From Rubrolithibacter sp043763625 (GTDB lineage Bacteria > Bacteroidota > Bacteroidia > Sphingobacteriales > Sphingobacteriaceae), in the NCBI GenBank assembly GCA_043763625.1, contig JAYULL010000079.1, forward strand, positions 1-51,793: a stretch of 51,793 nt of DNA, in the 5' to 3' direction. Of this stretch, positions 19,171 through 27,793 are shown one piece after another. Made by a program: the position numbers and the translations under genes. The notes below the pieces were generated by a model, which made no database searches, was not told the DNA's origin, and was given only the letters and a program-made list of their open reading frames with translations. The first letter of the stretch is position 1; every line of letters starts with the position of its first letter.

Positions 19171-19974
19171 ATGATACAGTCAATGTCAGATAATCAACCA
19201 ACTTACTTTTTTAACGGAGTTACGTTACTGGTAACTCATTATAACAGAAGCAATTCGCTGGAAAGATTGTTAAAAAAGTTTACAGAATACGGTTGCTCGT
19301 TTGAAGATATCGTAGTCTCTGATGATGGAAGCAAACCCGAACAAGTATCGCGATTAAAGGAATTGCAGGGCGAATATCCTTTTCGACTAATTACTACCGA
19401 AAAAAATAAGGGACTCGGCAATAATATTAATAAAGGGCAAGACGCTATTAAAACTCCTTTGACCTTATATGTGCAAGAAGATTTTGAGCCTATACCTCAA
19501 ATAGGAAAATATTTGAAAAATGCCGCTGAGATTATTAATCAAAGAGATGACCTGGATATTGTTCGGTTTTATGCCTATTTCAAATATCCAAAGTTGAAAC
19601 CGTTCAGAAGCGGTTTTTCTGAAATGATATTCAGCCCGTTTCAGCCAAAGTATCGCAAGTTTTATGCTTACAGCGACCATCCTCATTTACGCCGCGATAC
19701 TTTTCTTAAAAAATTCGGGCGATATACTGAAGGTGTAAAAGGCGATGTTACGGAGTATAATATGATGATGAGCTTTCTTAAAAAAGGAGGGAAGGGTTTG
19801 TTTTATGAAAAATATCAAAGTTTGTTTGAGCAAAAGAACTCTTCCGACGAGCCCAGCACAATGAAACGAGATGTGTGGCGAGAAAGCGAAAATGTTCTAA
19901 TTACAGGAATCCGGCATCTTTATCGCCATCTAAAGTTTAATTACGATTTATTTCTTTCAGGGAAATTCAGCTAA
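19171..19974 (+). CDS. Family 2 glycosyltransferase
   Basis: This 267-aa GT-A protein has LLVTHYNRSNSLERLL, IVVSDDGSKPEQ (nucleotide binding) and LYVQEDFEPI, where the QED takes the DxD position. A later SDHPHLRRDTFLKKFGRYTE may carry the acceptor or catalytic base region. It has no membrane segment. A second ATG (19183) could also be used. It precedes another GT2 gene by about 50 bases on the same strand. The donor and acceptor are unknown. Confidence 0.82.
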   Translation: MIQSMSDNQPTYFFNGVTLLVTHYNRSNSLERLLKKFTEYGCSFEDIVVSDDGSKPEQVSRLKELQGEYPFRLITTEKNKGLGNNINKGQDAIKTPLTLYVQEDFEPIPQIGKYLKNAAEIINQRDDLDIVRFYAYFKYPKLKPFRSGFSEMIFSPFQPKYRKFYAYSDHPHLRRDTFLKKFGRYTEGVKGDVTEYNMMMSFLKKGGKGLFYEKYQSLFEQKNSSDEPSTMKRDVWRESENVLITGIRHLYRHLKFNYDLFLSGKFS

Positions 19975-20025
19975 TAAACGTAACTGAACTATTATCTTAA
20001 ACGTAAGCAGTTAAAAATATTGCTT

Positions 20026-20901
20026 ATGCCTGTGTTTTCTCTCCCTAAATGGATTGAACCTCATCTTTTTACCGGTAAAGATTTTAAAGATATTACTGAA
20101 ACCGAGCTGGCCGATTTACGGAATCGCGTTTCCGGTTTTTGTGATGAAGATCCGGACATTTCGGTGATGATCCCGGCATGGAACGAAGAGAATAACATTT
20201 ATCGTGCAGTTTCGTCTTTAGCTTCAAGCAATACTCAATTAAAAGTCGAAATCGTAGTCATTAACAATAACTCAACTGACGGAACGCAGAAGGTTCTGGA
20301 TTCGTTGGGAGTAAGAAGTTACTTTCAGCCGGAACAAGGAATTGCGCCGGCACGCCAAATGGGTTTAGCTAACGCAAAAGGCAAATTTCACCTATGCGCC
20401 GATTCAGATACTTTTTATCCTCCGGGATGGATCGACGAGATGGTAAGGCCGATGTTTAACGATGAAGGTATTGTAGGAGTTTACAGTCGGTATGCTTTTA
20501 TTCCTCCCCAAGGAGAAAGCCGCTTTGTGCTATGGGTCTATGAAAAAATTACAGGAATCTTAGTTCGAATTCGAAGAAAAAATCGAGAGTTTATAAATGT
20601 GCTGGGATTTACGATGGGCTTTGTGACCGAAGTAGGAAGAGCGAACGGAGGTTTTAAAGTTGATCAAGCCAGAAAATTCAGCAATACTGCCGGCAGCGAA
20701 AGCTTTGTAGATGAATCTGAAGACGGCCGTATGGCGCAGAATCTTAAAAAAACCGGTAGGCTCAAGTTGGTAACGAGTTCGAGAGCACGAGTTTACACTT
20801 CGTCGAGAAGATTGATAGCTGAAGGAGGAATTATTCAATCATTTGTTAACCGATTGAAAATACATACTGATCGTTTTTCGGAATACGTAGTAGGGAGATA
20901 A
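20026..20901 (+). CDS. Family 2 glycosyltransferase
   Basis: This 291-aa GT2 enzyme has ISVMIPAWNEENNIYRAVSSL, VVINNNSTDGTQ and HLCADSDTFYPPGWID with a DSD metal site, plus the late VDESEDGRMAQNLKKTGRL containing the ED-rich catalytic region. I chose ATG at 20026; an in-frame TTG two codons earlier is less likely. A mid-protein hydrophobic patch (GFTMGFVTEVG) is not a clear transmembrane helix. It converges on the acyltransferase gene, with 63 bases between the stops. Confidence 0.85.
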   Translation: MPVFSLPKWIEPHLFTGKDFKDITETELADLRNRVSGFCDEDPDISVMIPAWNEENNIYRAVSSLASSNTQLKVEIVVINNNSTDGTQKVLDSLGVRSYFQPEQGIAPARQMGLANAKGKFHLCADSDTFYPPGWIDEMVRPMFNDEGIVGVYSRYAFIPPQGESRFVLWVYEKITGILVRIRRKNREFINVLGFTMGFVTEVGRANGGFKVDQARKFSNTAGSESFVDESEDGRMAQNLKKTGRLKLVTSSRARVYTSSRRLIAEGGIIQSFVNRLKIHTDRFSEYVVGR

Positions 20902-20964
20902 ATATTTCCCCGGTAAAACACTCCTTTTTATTTCACTGAATAAGGTAGGAGAGAGCAGTCGGCA

Positions 20965-21579
20965 TTACACCCGTTCCCAATTTCCGGTTACCGCGTTATA
21001 TTTCTTGACCACTTTTGCCGGGTTTCCCACAGCAACACAATAATCAGGAACATCCTTAGTCACCACACTTCCTGCACCGATAACGCAATGCTTTCCTATT
21101 TTTACCCCGGCTGTTATCACAGCGTTGGCACCGATCCAAATATTATCCGATAACTCGATTTGTTTTGTTGTTACTTTTTGAATACTCGGCGGAATAGTAA
21201 CATCTTCGTACCCGTGGTTTAAGCCGGAAATAACAATGTTTTGAGCCAAAATCACGTCGTTACCGATTTTGACCGGGCCTATAATAACGTTTCCCATTCC
21301 AATTAGCGAACGGTCTCCGATGTAAACATCGCCTACTCCGTTGTTTACCGTGCAAAAATCTTCAACTACGGAATACTCGCCAATATGAAAATTATTGAAC
21401 GGGAGTACGTCAACTCGAGTTCTTCTTCTGATTATCGAATGTTTTCCCCGCGAATGTTTGAAAGGGTTTAAAAACCATTTGACCCATAAGCGAGGGCGGT
21501 GTTCATTTGCCGGAATTAGCAACCAATGAGCGAATTGCTTTAATTTGTTGTTCGATTTTATCTGAGCGATTACTGACAT
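20965..21579 (-). CDS. Hexapeptide-repeat acyltransferase (left-handed beta-helix)
   Basis: This 204-aa protein is of the LbH/WcaF-like O-acetyltransferase type. Hexapeptide turns run from about residue 60 to 190 (IGEYSVVEDF, VYIGDRSLIGMGNVIIG, VKIGNDVILAQNIVIS, IWIGANAVITAGVKIGKHC, VIGAGSVVTKDVPD). His in GLNHGYEDV is the likely catalytic base, as in CatB/LacA-like enzymes. It probably acetylates a sugar of the surface polysaccharide. It is the last gene of the minus-strand operon, and its start overlaps the upstream glycosyltransferase gene by 10 bases. Confidence 0.88.
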   Translation of the reverse strand: MSVIAQIKSNNKLKQFAHWLLIPANEHRPRLWVKWFLNPFKHSRGKHSIIRRRTRVDVLPFNNFHIGEYSVVEDFCTVNNGVGDVYIGDRSLIGMGNVIIGPVKIGNDVILAQNIVISGLNHGYEDVTIPPSIQKVTTKQIELSDNIWIGANAVITAGVKIGKHCVIGAGSVVTKDVPDYCVAVGNPAKVVKKYNAVTGNWERV

Positions 21580-22778
21580 AAGATATGCGAATTAATGGCT
21601 TTATAAATTTCTTTTACGCTGTTTTCCCAAGTGTGAGATGATGCAAATTCTATTCTTGATTTTGCCGACACTTCTGAGTTTTCCTTCAAGGTTTTTTCAA
21701 TCAGCTCTAAATAGTCCTCTTTATTTTCCGCTAAATAAACGTGCTCGCCAAACGATTTCATTGTTTCTGTTTTTGTAGCAACAATCGGCTTTCCTAAAAT
21801 TAAATACTCATCAATCTTACGCGGATAATTTCCGATAGTTACCTCGTTTACTATTTGCGGATTGATGCATACATCAAAGGCTTTAATATACGAGGCGAGC
21901 TGTTGAGGAGGCTTAGAACCTAAAAAATGAATATTAGAAAAATGATGAAGCCTACTTAATTTAAATGATTCGTCTTCAGGTCCTACTAAAACTATTTGCC
22001 AGTCGGGCTTAGCAGTCGCAATACCTGCAAGTAATTCAATATCCAGTCTTAAGCCTTGGAGAGCTCCTACATAGCCTATAATCGGATACTTTATCCTTTC
22101 TATATCAGCCGGTATAATATCACTTACATTCTTAAAAGCTTCAAAATCACAACCTTGCCCTACGTAATACGATTTAGAATTATACTTTCCGCAGTACTCC
22201 TTCAGGTACATCGAATTTGCCGTGCATATATCACTCTTTGCGATAAGCAAGGGTTCCAATACTTCACCGTGCTTTTTCCAATAATCTACACCCAGCATAT
22301 AATCTCTTGAGTAATAAATGCTCACTTGGGGTTTCAAAAGTTCCTTTAGATAAAAGCTCCTGCTGATATCATTATCATTAAAAAGAATGATATCTTTAAA
22401 GCCGAGTTCATCGAGAGCTTTTTGTATAGATTTTGAAAATTTCCGGTTATTCAGCTTGTTGAAAAGATTATAGACTTTATCGCTGCCTATCCAATTGATA
22501 GATTCGATAATAGTATCGGGATACAAATTCCAAAGATTCTCCTGAATTTTAAAAAGACCCTTTTCTTTGTTTTTAATTAAGCAAAGGCGTTTTTTTACTT
22601 TTTCGTCATTAGAACTTTTCCAAGCGGTAATTCGATCTAAAGGAGCGTTTACATACAAAACTCGGTTATGCTTGCAAAACTCTTCGGCAATATTTTTACA
22701 ATTACTTCCAATCTCTACATCCCAAGATTGCTGACCTACTATTACAATATCACGATCCCTAATCAATTCGTCCTTCAT
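21570..22778 (-). CDS. GT-B glycosyltransferase (GT1/GT4-like), paralogue of the gene at 17842
   Basis: This 402-aa GT-B protein has NRVLYVNAPLDR near the N-terminus and a C-terminal donor domain with IGYVGALQGLRLDIELLAG, IVLVGPEDESF, FDVCINPQIVNEVTIGNYP and DEYLILGKPIVATKTE. It matches the protein at 17842-19041 along its whole length, so the pair arose by duplication and probably diverged in acceptor or donor choice. It overlaps the polymerase gene upstream by 20 bases and the acyltransferase gene downstream by 10, so translation of the three is likely coupled. Confidence 0.87.
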   Translation of the reverse strand: MKDELIRDRDIVIVGQQSWDVEIGSNCKNIAEEFCKHNRVLYVNAPLDRITAWKSSNDEKVKKRLCLIKNKEKGLFKIQENLWNLYPDTIIESINWIGSDKVYNLFNKLNNRKFSKSIQKALDELGFKDIILFNDNDISRSFYLKELLKPQVSIYYSRDYMLGVDYWKKHGEVLEPLLIAKSDICTANSMYLKEYCGKYNSKSYYVGQGCDFEAFKNVSDIIPADIERIKYPIIGYVGALQGLRLDIELLAGIATAKPDWQIVLVGPEDESFKLSRLHHFSNIHFLGSKPPQQLASYIKAFDVCINPQIVNEVTIGNYPRKIDEYLILGKPIVATKTETMKSFGEHVYLAENKEDYLELIEKTLKENSEVSAKSRIEFASSHTWENSVKEIYKAINSHILCQ

Positions 22779-24273
22779 TCAGTTTCTTGCTTTCAAGTTC
22801 TTTATCTAATCTGTATACAATGTTTATCAGCGCTACTACCAGATAGAAATAAATATTAATGGGGAATTGTACGAAAGCTTCTTGCGGAAAGTTTGCAACG
22901 TTTAACGCAAATGCAATAAGAAGCATAGTTAAACTCACACATTTCAACCAAGGGTCCTTTATTTCGTAATAGTGTTCAATGCCTTTTTTAAGCACTATAA
23001 ACATGAATGTGCAAAAAATAAGTAAACCGATCGATCCTAATTCTACCGCAGTTCGAACGTAACCACTGTCGGGCGGAAAGTTGGCTAAGAAAGACCAAGG
23101 CGCAAAACGTTGTCCCCAAACTCCTGTCGCACCTAAACCTCCGCCTAAAGGGTGAGTTAAAATAAAGGGCTGAATCCGCTTCTGATTATTCTTTCGTACC
23201 TGATAAGATAAATCCTTGCTAGGCTTAAATGCGGACTGAAATCTTACAAGCGTAGCATTTGAAGTGGGAATTGAAATTAAAAACAACATCATCATTGCTC
23301 CGGCGATTGAAACAACAAGAATTTTTTTGTTAAAATGCATAACGGCATATAAGGCGAAAGCAGCCGGAAGAAGCACGTATGCTCCACGAGTCCCGGAATA
23401 CATCATTACCATGATAAAAAATACTGCCATTATGCTCAGAATTATTTTTTGCCTTTTTGTTGTGGGGCCCATTATTAATCCGAAGCATAAAAGCGTGCTT
23501 GCAACCATATTATAAGCATAGGCAACAGGGTCAGAAAAGATGCCGTACTTGCGCCAGTGGCCGTCAATAAACAGTAGAGAACGTACTTTTTCATCAGCTA
23601 ATCCTCTTGACTCAAAATCAAAGTATCCGATATTTTCCTGCTTCCAGGCGTAAAGAGCTGCAAACAGCGACAAGCCCAACCAAAGCTTTAAAACTATTTT
23701 AATATAATCGATAGATGTTATATTGTACATAAATACAAAGTACATCAGCATTACTACCGCTACAGTTCGAATAGTATAAAGCCATGCCATCCTCGACTCG
23801 GCTGAAGGGTTGGCGAGCTGAATAATATTATATACTATCCAAATAATAATTAAAGCAGTAATCGGATTGTGGTAGATCTTCCAGTTAGGATTCTGTTTCT
23901 GTTTAATGAAGAAACCAATCAGGAGCAGCGCTTGAAAGCCGTCCATTAATGTACCGAGCGGGAATGTTGTAAATCCCATTCGCATAATCCACATTAACAA
24001 GTAAGCTGCAACCAGTAAGATTATAATTCCCACCTTAGGATAAGCTACTATGGCATAAACAGCAGGAATTCCGATAGATGCGAGAATTAAGAGAACACCG
24101 ACAACTAAGCCGGCCTTTTTTATTGCCAAAGCAAAAAACAAACAAGAAACGAGCAAAACAGCAAAACCCGTAGGATTATTAAGTTTTTCAATTCTTAAAG
24201 TTTTATCTAAGAAAGCGAAAAATTTGTCCCGTTTCCTGTTTAAGGGCTTTGTTTTGTTAAGCTCCAGTTCCAC
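22759..24273 (-). CDS. O-antigen ligase/polymerase-like membrane protein (Wzy/WaaL family)
   Basis: This 504-aa protein has about 12 transmembrane helices. A large extracytoplasmic loop before the last helices carries the Wzy_C signature (HPLGGGLGATGVWG, PPDSGYVRTAVELGSIGLL). In this family the loop holds the residues that join lipid-linked repeat units or ligate glycan to an acceptor. Next to a Wzc-like protein and a flippase, polymerisation is the likelier role. The start is GTG at 24273; no ATG lies close to the expected N-terminus. It begins 9 bases after the 41-aa peptide gene. Confidence 0.85.
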   Translation of the reverse strand: MELELNKTKPLNRKRDKFFAFLDKTLRIEKLNNPTGFAVLLVSCLFFALAIKKAGLVVGVLLILASIGIPAVYAIVAYPKVGIIILLVAAYLLMWIMRMGFTTFPLGTLMDGFQALLLIGFFIKQKQNPNWKIYHNPITALIIIWIVYNIIQLANPSAESRMAWLYTIRTVAVVMLMYFVFMYNITSIDYIKIVLKLWLGLSLFAALYAWKQENIGYFDFESRGLADEKVRSLLFIDGHWRKYGIFSDPVAYAYNMVASTLLCFGLIMGPTTKRQKIILSIMAVFFIMVMMYSGTRGAYVLLPAAFALYAVMHFNKKILVVSIAGAMMMLFLISIPTSNATLVRFQSAFKPSKDLSYQVRKNNQKRIQPFILTHPLGGGLGATGVWGQRFAPWSFLANFPPDSGYVRTAVELGSIGLLIFCTFMFIVLKKGIEHYYEIKDPWLKCVSLTMLLIAFALNVANFPQEAFVQFPINIYFYLVVALINIVYRLDKELESKKLNEGRID

Positions 24274-24282
24274 GTTAATCTC

Positions 24283-24408
24283 TTACAGAAACAATATTTT
24301 TATAAAAAAGAAATAGGTACTTATAAAAGCAATAATAATTGCCACTCGTTTTGTATAGAAAAGAGTTACCTCTTTTTCGTCTTTGAATTTTTTGGGCTCG
24401 ATTCTCAT
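24283..24408 (-). CDS. 41-aa single-pass membrane peptide in the polysaccharide operon
   Basis: This small gene has an ATG at 24408 that overlaps the TGA of the upstream glycosyltransferase by one base (TGATG), and its TAA (24283-24285) comes 9 bases before the polymerase start. The peptide has a charged N-terminal half (RIEPKKFKDEKE) and a hydrophobic C-terminal half (VAIIIAFISTYFFFIKILFL) that would form one membrane helix with the N-terminus in the cytoplasm. No family is recognised. Its tight packing argues that it is translated. It may assist the adjacent membrane glycosyltransferase or the polymerase; that is inference. Confidence 0.65.
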   Translation of the reverse strand: MRIEPKKFKDEKEVTLFYTKRVAIIIAFISTYFFFIKILFL

Positions 24409-25595
24409 CACTTGACTATCTCGTCAATTTTCACCTCGTTAAAATGCCGGGTTGCTACAGAACGCTTGTTCGCCTTACGAACATTCATTAATGATACTAC
24501 TTGAAAGAACATAAATTTAGGAATGTTAATAAGCGATTGTAAAACTCGTTTATCCGTTTCCGGACTGAGAACCGGAACGAAAAATCCAAGAACAAAAGCT
24601 AATAAACCGGTAACCCATATTAACGTTACTATGGGATTCAGAAACAGGTTTAAGAATGCGAACATAACCGAAAGGATTAAAAAGATAAACAGCGGCGGGC
24701 GTAGAAGCACAATTCCGAACAAAAGTTGATTCCAACTAAATCGGGTAATGCCCAAATAAACTAAAGTAAATCCCAGTTTAAAATATTTGAACCAAGTATT
24801 TATCCAACGGGCTCGCTGATTTACCAGTTGATCAGTTTGCGAGGTTTTCTCATCATACACTTTTGCATCCGATGCAAATGCAATTCGCTTGTTTCGTTTA
24901 ACAATTTCGAATTGAAGAACTTTATCAAAGCCTGCACCGGTAATGTTTAATTTTTCTAAGCAATTACGGTATAGACTAGTCGTAAAGGCCATACCTGAAC
25001 CGGCAAGTGTTGCAGAGGAACCGAGATCAAACAATACTTTACCATCGTAAAAATGATAATAGATATCACGGGCAGCATCTAAACAAGCATAAGTTGTGTT
25101 TAAATTTTTAGCTTCTCTAACCCCTTGAACAGCTTCAAATCCTTGGTTAAAGTAAATGTTAAGTTGATTTAGATAATCCGGGTGAACTAAATTATCGCTA
25201 TCAATTATTGTTAAAATTTGGTGATTTCTCTTGAAGTGTTTAATAGCGTAAAAGTGCGATCGGGTATTGCTAGCCAAGGTTTCTTCCGGGCGAAGCACAA
25301 TCACTCTCTCATCATTAAAATTTAAGCACGAAACATCGCATTTATCGGCAACGATATAAACTAAATAATTTTGATAGTTAAGTTTTAAAATAGAGCTGAC
25401 AACTGCAGGCAGAGTAGAAATCTGTTCATAAGCAGTAACTATTATAGCATAGTCGGGCACGTTCGGATAAGTTATGCTGCTTTTTTTCCTTTTCGGCTTC
25501 AAGATAAAAATCAGTAGCAAAACTAGCGGAAATACGAGGTTGTAGCCGATCATAATTTGAGTCGACTGCCACAAAAAAGAAACTACTTTTTCCAT
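24408..25595 (-). CDS. Membrane family 2 glycosyltransferase with QxxRW motif
   Basis: This 395-aa protein has an N-terminal membrane helix (IMIGYNLVFPLVLLLIFIL), a cytosolic GT-A domain (YAIIVTAYEQISTLPAVV, DSDNLVHPDYL) and the QRARW motif at residues 260-264. Two or three C-terminal helices and a basic tail follow. QxxRW is typical of processive or membrane-bound GT2 enzymes such as cellulose, hyaluronan and related synthases. It overlaps the Wzc-like gene upstream by 13 bases. It could add a repeat-unit sugar at the membrane or make a separate beta-glycan; the context favours the former. Confidence 0.87.
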   Translation of the reverse strand: MEKVVSFLWQSTQIMIGYNLVFPLVLLLIFILKPKRKKSSITYPNVPDYAIIVTAYEQISTLPAVVSSILKLNYQNYLVYIVADKCDVSCLNFNDERVIVLRPEETLASNTRSHFYAIKHFKRNHQILTIIDSDNLVHPDYLNQLNIYFNQGFEAVQGVREAKNLNTTYACLDAARDIYYHFYDGKVLFDLGSSATLAGSGMAFTTSLYRNCLEKLNITGAGFDKVLQFEIVKRNKRIAFASDAKVYDEKTSQTDQLVNQRARWINTWFKYFKLGFTLVYLGITRFSWNQLLFGIVLLRPPLFIFLILSVMFAFLNLFLNPIVTLIWVTGLLAFVLGFFVPVLSPETDKRVLQSLINIPKFMFFQVVSLMNVRKANKRSVATRHFNEVKIDEIVK

Positions 25596-27784
25596 ATTTT
25601 TAAAATTTTATTAAACCGGTTTCTCTCTTTCTTTTTTGGCAGAAGTTCTTGGGGGATTTTATTCAATACCCAGCCTATGGCTTGGTTGTTGAGCGATTTC
25701 AGGTAGTTTATGTAAACTCTCTTTGACTCGCGTAAGCTTTGATTTATTTCTATAACACCTAATATTTTATCGGTAAAAATAAACCACTCTTTTGCCTTGC
25801 TCAAAGAATCAAGGGATGATGTTTCTATAATAATAAGATCAAACCGTGATTTAAATTCGTCTACTTTTTGTTGTATCAAGGCTTCTTTACCAAGTTCTAA
25901 GAGCGAGTAATCTTCACCTTTGTTGCCGATTACATTTATCAGATTTTCATTATCAAATTGCGGCTCTGTTCCCGATCTTAAAATATCTTCAATGAAATTT
26001 CCTGATTTTACCGTTTGGCTGATAGAAGGCGTGCCGAAGTTACCGTCAATAAGTAAAACTTTTTTATTGATCATCGAGTAGGCATAGGCCAAGCTGACGG
26101 CTAAAAATGTTTTTCCTTCGCCGGATTTTAAGCTTGTAATTCCCAGTACTTTTGCGTCGCCCAATTCGCGGTCGATTTCAAACCGTATTGAACGCAGTTG
26201 TTCTTTGAGTTCTTGAGATTCTTTTGAAACATTCGAGTTTTTCCAAATGTTGTTTAAATCAAGCTTAGAACCTGATATCAGCTTAACTTGACCCAATACC
26301 GGCAAGCCTGTTTTATTCGCAAGTTCTTTCGATAATGTTATAGAATCGTCTAAAAAGAACAAAACAAAGAGAACTACCATGCAAAATACAAAACTTACGA
26401 TCCCGCTAAGAATAACCAAAAGCATTTTCTTTGAAGGAAGAGGCAATCCCGGCATTGCTTCTTGGATTTGGCGCAACTTTACGGAATAGTTTGATTCCAT
26501 ATGAGTTTGGTTGTATTTGTTCAAAATTTCTAAATACTCCCGGCTGGCAACATCAATATCTCTTTCGTATGATTGTACCACAGCTTCATGCGGAACAAGT
26601 TTATCGTAAATTACGTTAAGGGTTTTAATCTCCTGCTCGTATGATTTCAAGCTGTTTCTCGCCAAATCCAGCTGAACCTCCAGCTGTAATTTTTGCTGTA
26701 CTATATCCTGCTTTGCACTTAACGGATTGTATACATATTTATCGGTAAGCTGATTAATTTGCTGAGTTAAAATCTTATTTAATGAGTCAACAGACTGCTT
26801 GTAGTCGTCTTTAAAATTGCTTTTAATGTACTGAATTTGTAAAGCACTAAGTTTTTGCTTGGTTACTAAAATGTCTTGATTAACCCGGGTAAGCGTAGAT
26901 TCAAGATATTTACGTTCTTTAGGAGAGAACTTAGCATCCATACTTTGAACTGCTCCGTTATAGGCAATTATATCCTTTGCTGTTTGCTGGCGTTTTGTTT
27001 CAAAATCGAGTATCACAATGTAAAGCGATTTGGATTGCTCGTATAAGTTTAAAACCTTGTATTTAATTTTATAGTCACGCAATAGGGCAATTTTTTGATT
27101 CATTGCCTGATATTTTTCACGTAACAGTGCTTCTAAAAAATTTACTGCTTTTCGTTGATTTTCTTTAACTAAAGAGGTATAATATTCTATAAACTCTTTA
27201 CAAAGGGTATTTACCACAAAAGCAGAAAGCTCAGCACTTTCTGAAGTATACTCAGCATTAATAAAGTCGCTGTTATTAGCCCGATAAACTGTCAACTGCA
27301 TTTTTATCGAGCCCTCATCATATTTCATAGACCGCAACAGTTCGTTAATTCCGCGTTGATCATTGTTCCAAAGGCTCAATCCTTCTCTTTTCTGATACTT
27401 ATTTTTAAAAACCTCAATTGCGTGTTTCTTCGCTTCAGGATTTAAACCTTTTATCATATTACTTAGTTCCCTAAACGGGGTGGGAGAGGTTAAGTCGTGC
27501 AAAATAAGTTTATACCCTACCTGATCGATCATCCTGTTCAGCTTCATCATTTCAATCAGGTTGCTGAATTCCTGATTAATTTGAGATTCTTGTGCTACAT
27601 GATCATCCGAGTTTAAAACATTTTGAGTATCATCAACAATGCCCGTGGCGATCTGCGCTTGCGCCATGAAAATGTCGGGCAGATTTCTTACCAAAAAATA
27701 AGTTATAACAACAGTAATAACAGGAATTAAAACCAGTGTAAACCTATGTTTGTAAAGTAATTTGAGCAGTTTAGCTAAATCCAT
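25583..27784 (-). CDS. Wzc/GumC-like polysaccharide co-polymerase with degenerate BY-kinase domain
   Basis: This 733-aa protein has a first membrane helix (residues about 14-33), a long periplasmic region with coiled-coil stretches, a proline-rich GLPLPSK segment and a second helix (about 455-485), then a cytosolic ATPase domain. Walker A is intact (SLKSGEGKT, Lys558) and Walker A' is KKVLLIDGNF. The Walker B strand reads FDLIIIET, with Glu654 replacing the usual Asp. The C-terminus (NRFNKILKIWKK) lacks the tyrosine cluster of Wzc/Etk kinases, so autophosphorylation cycling is doubtful. It probably sets chain length and links polymerase to export. It lies 9 bases after the TolC-like gene. Confidence 0.88.
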   Translation of the reverse strand: MDLAKLLKLLYKHRFTLVLIPVITVVITYFLVRNLPDIFMAQAQIATGIVDDTQNVLNSDDHVAQESQINQEFSNLIEMMKLNRMIDQVGYKLILHDLTSPTPFRELSNMIKGLNPEAKKHAIEVFKNKYQKREGLSLWNNDQRGINELLRSMKYDEGSIKMQLTVYRANNSDFINAEYTSESAELSAFVVNTLCKEFIEYYTSLVKENQRKAVNFLEALLREKYQAMNQKIALLRDYKIKYKVLNLYEQSKSLYIVILDFETKRQQTAKDIIAYNGAVQSMDAKFSPKERKYLESTLTRVNQDILVTKQKLSALQIQYIKSNFKDDYKQSVDSLNKILTQQINQLTDKYVYNPLSAKQDIVQQKLQLEVQLDLARNSLKSYEQEIKTLNVIYDKLVPHEAVVQSYERDIDVASREYLEILNKYNQTHMESNYSVKLRQIQEAMPGLPLPSKKMLLVILSGIVSFVFCMVVLFVLFFLDDSITLSKELANKTGLPVLGQVKLISGSKLDLNNIWKNSNVSKESQELKEQLRSIRFEIDRELGDAKVLGITSLKSGEGKTFLAVSLAYAYSMINKKVLLIDGNFGTPSISQTVKSGNFIEDILRSGTEPQFDNENLINVIGNKGEDYSLLELGKEALIQQKVDEFKSRFDLIIIETSSLDSLSKAKEWFIFTDKILGVIEINQSLRESKRVYINYLKSLNNQAIGWVLNKIPQELLPKKKERNRFNKILKIWKK

Positions 27785-27793
27785 AAGGACAAA

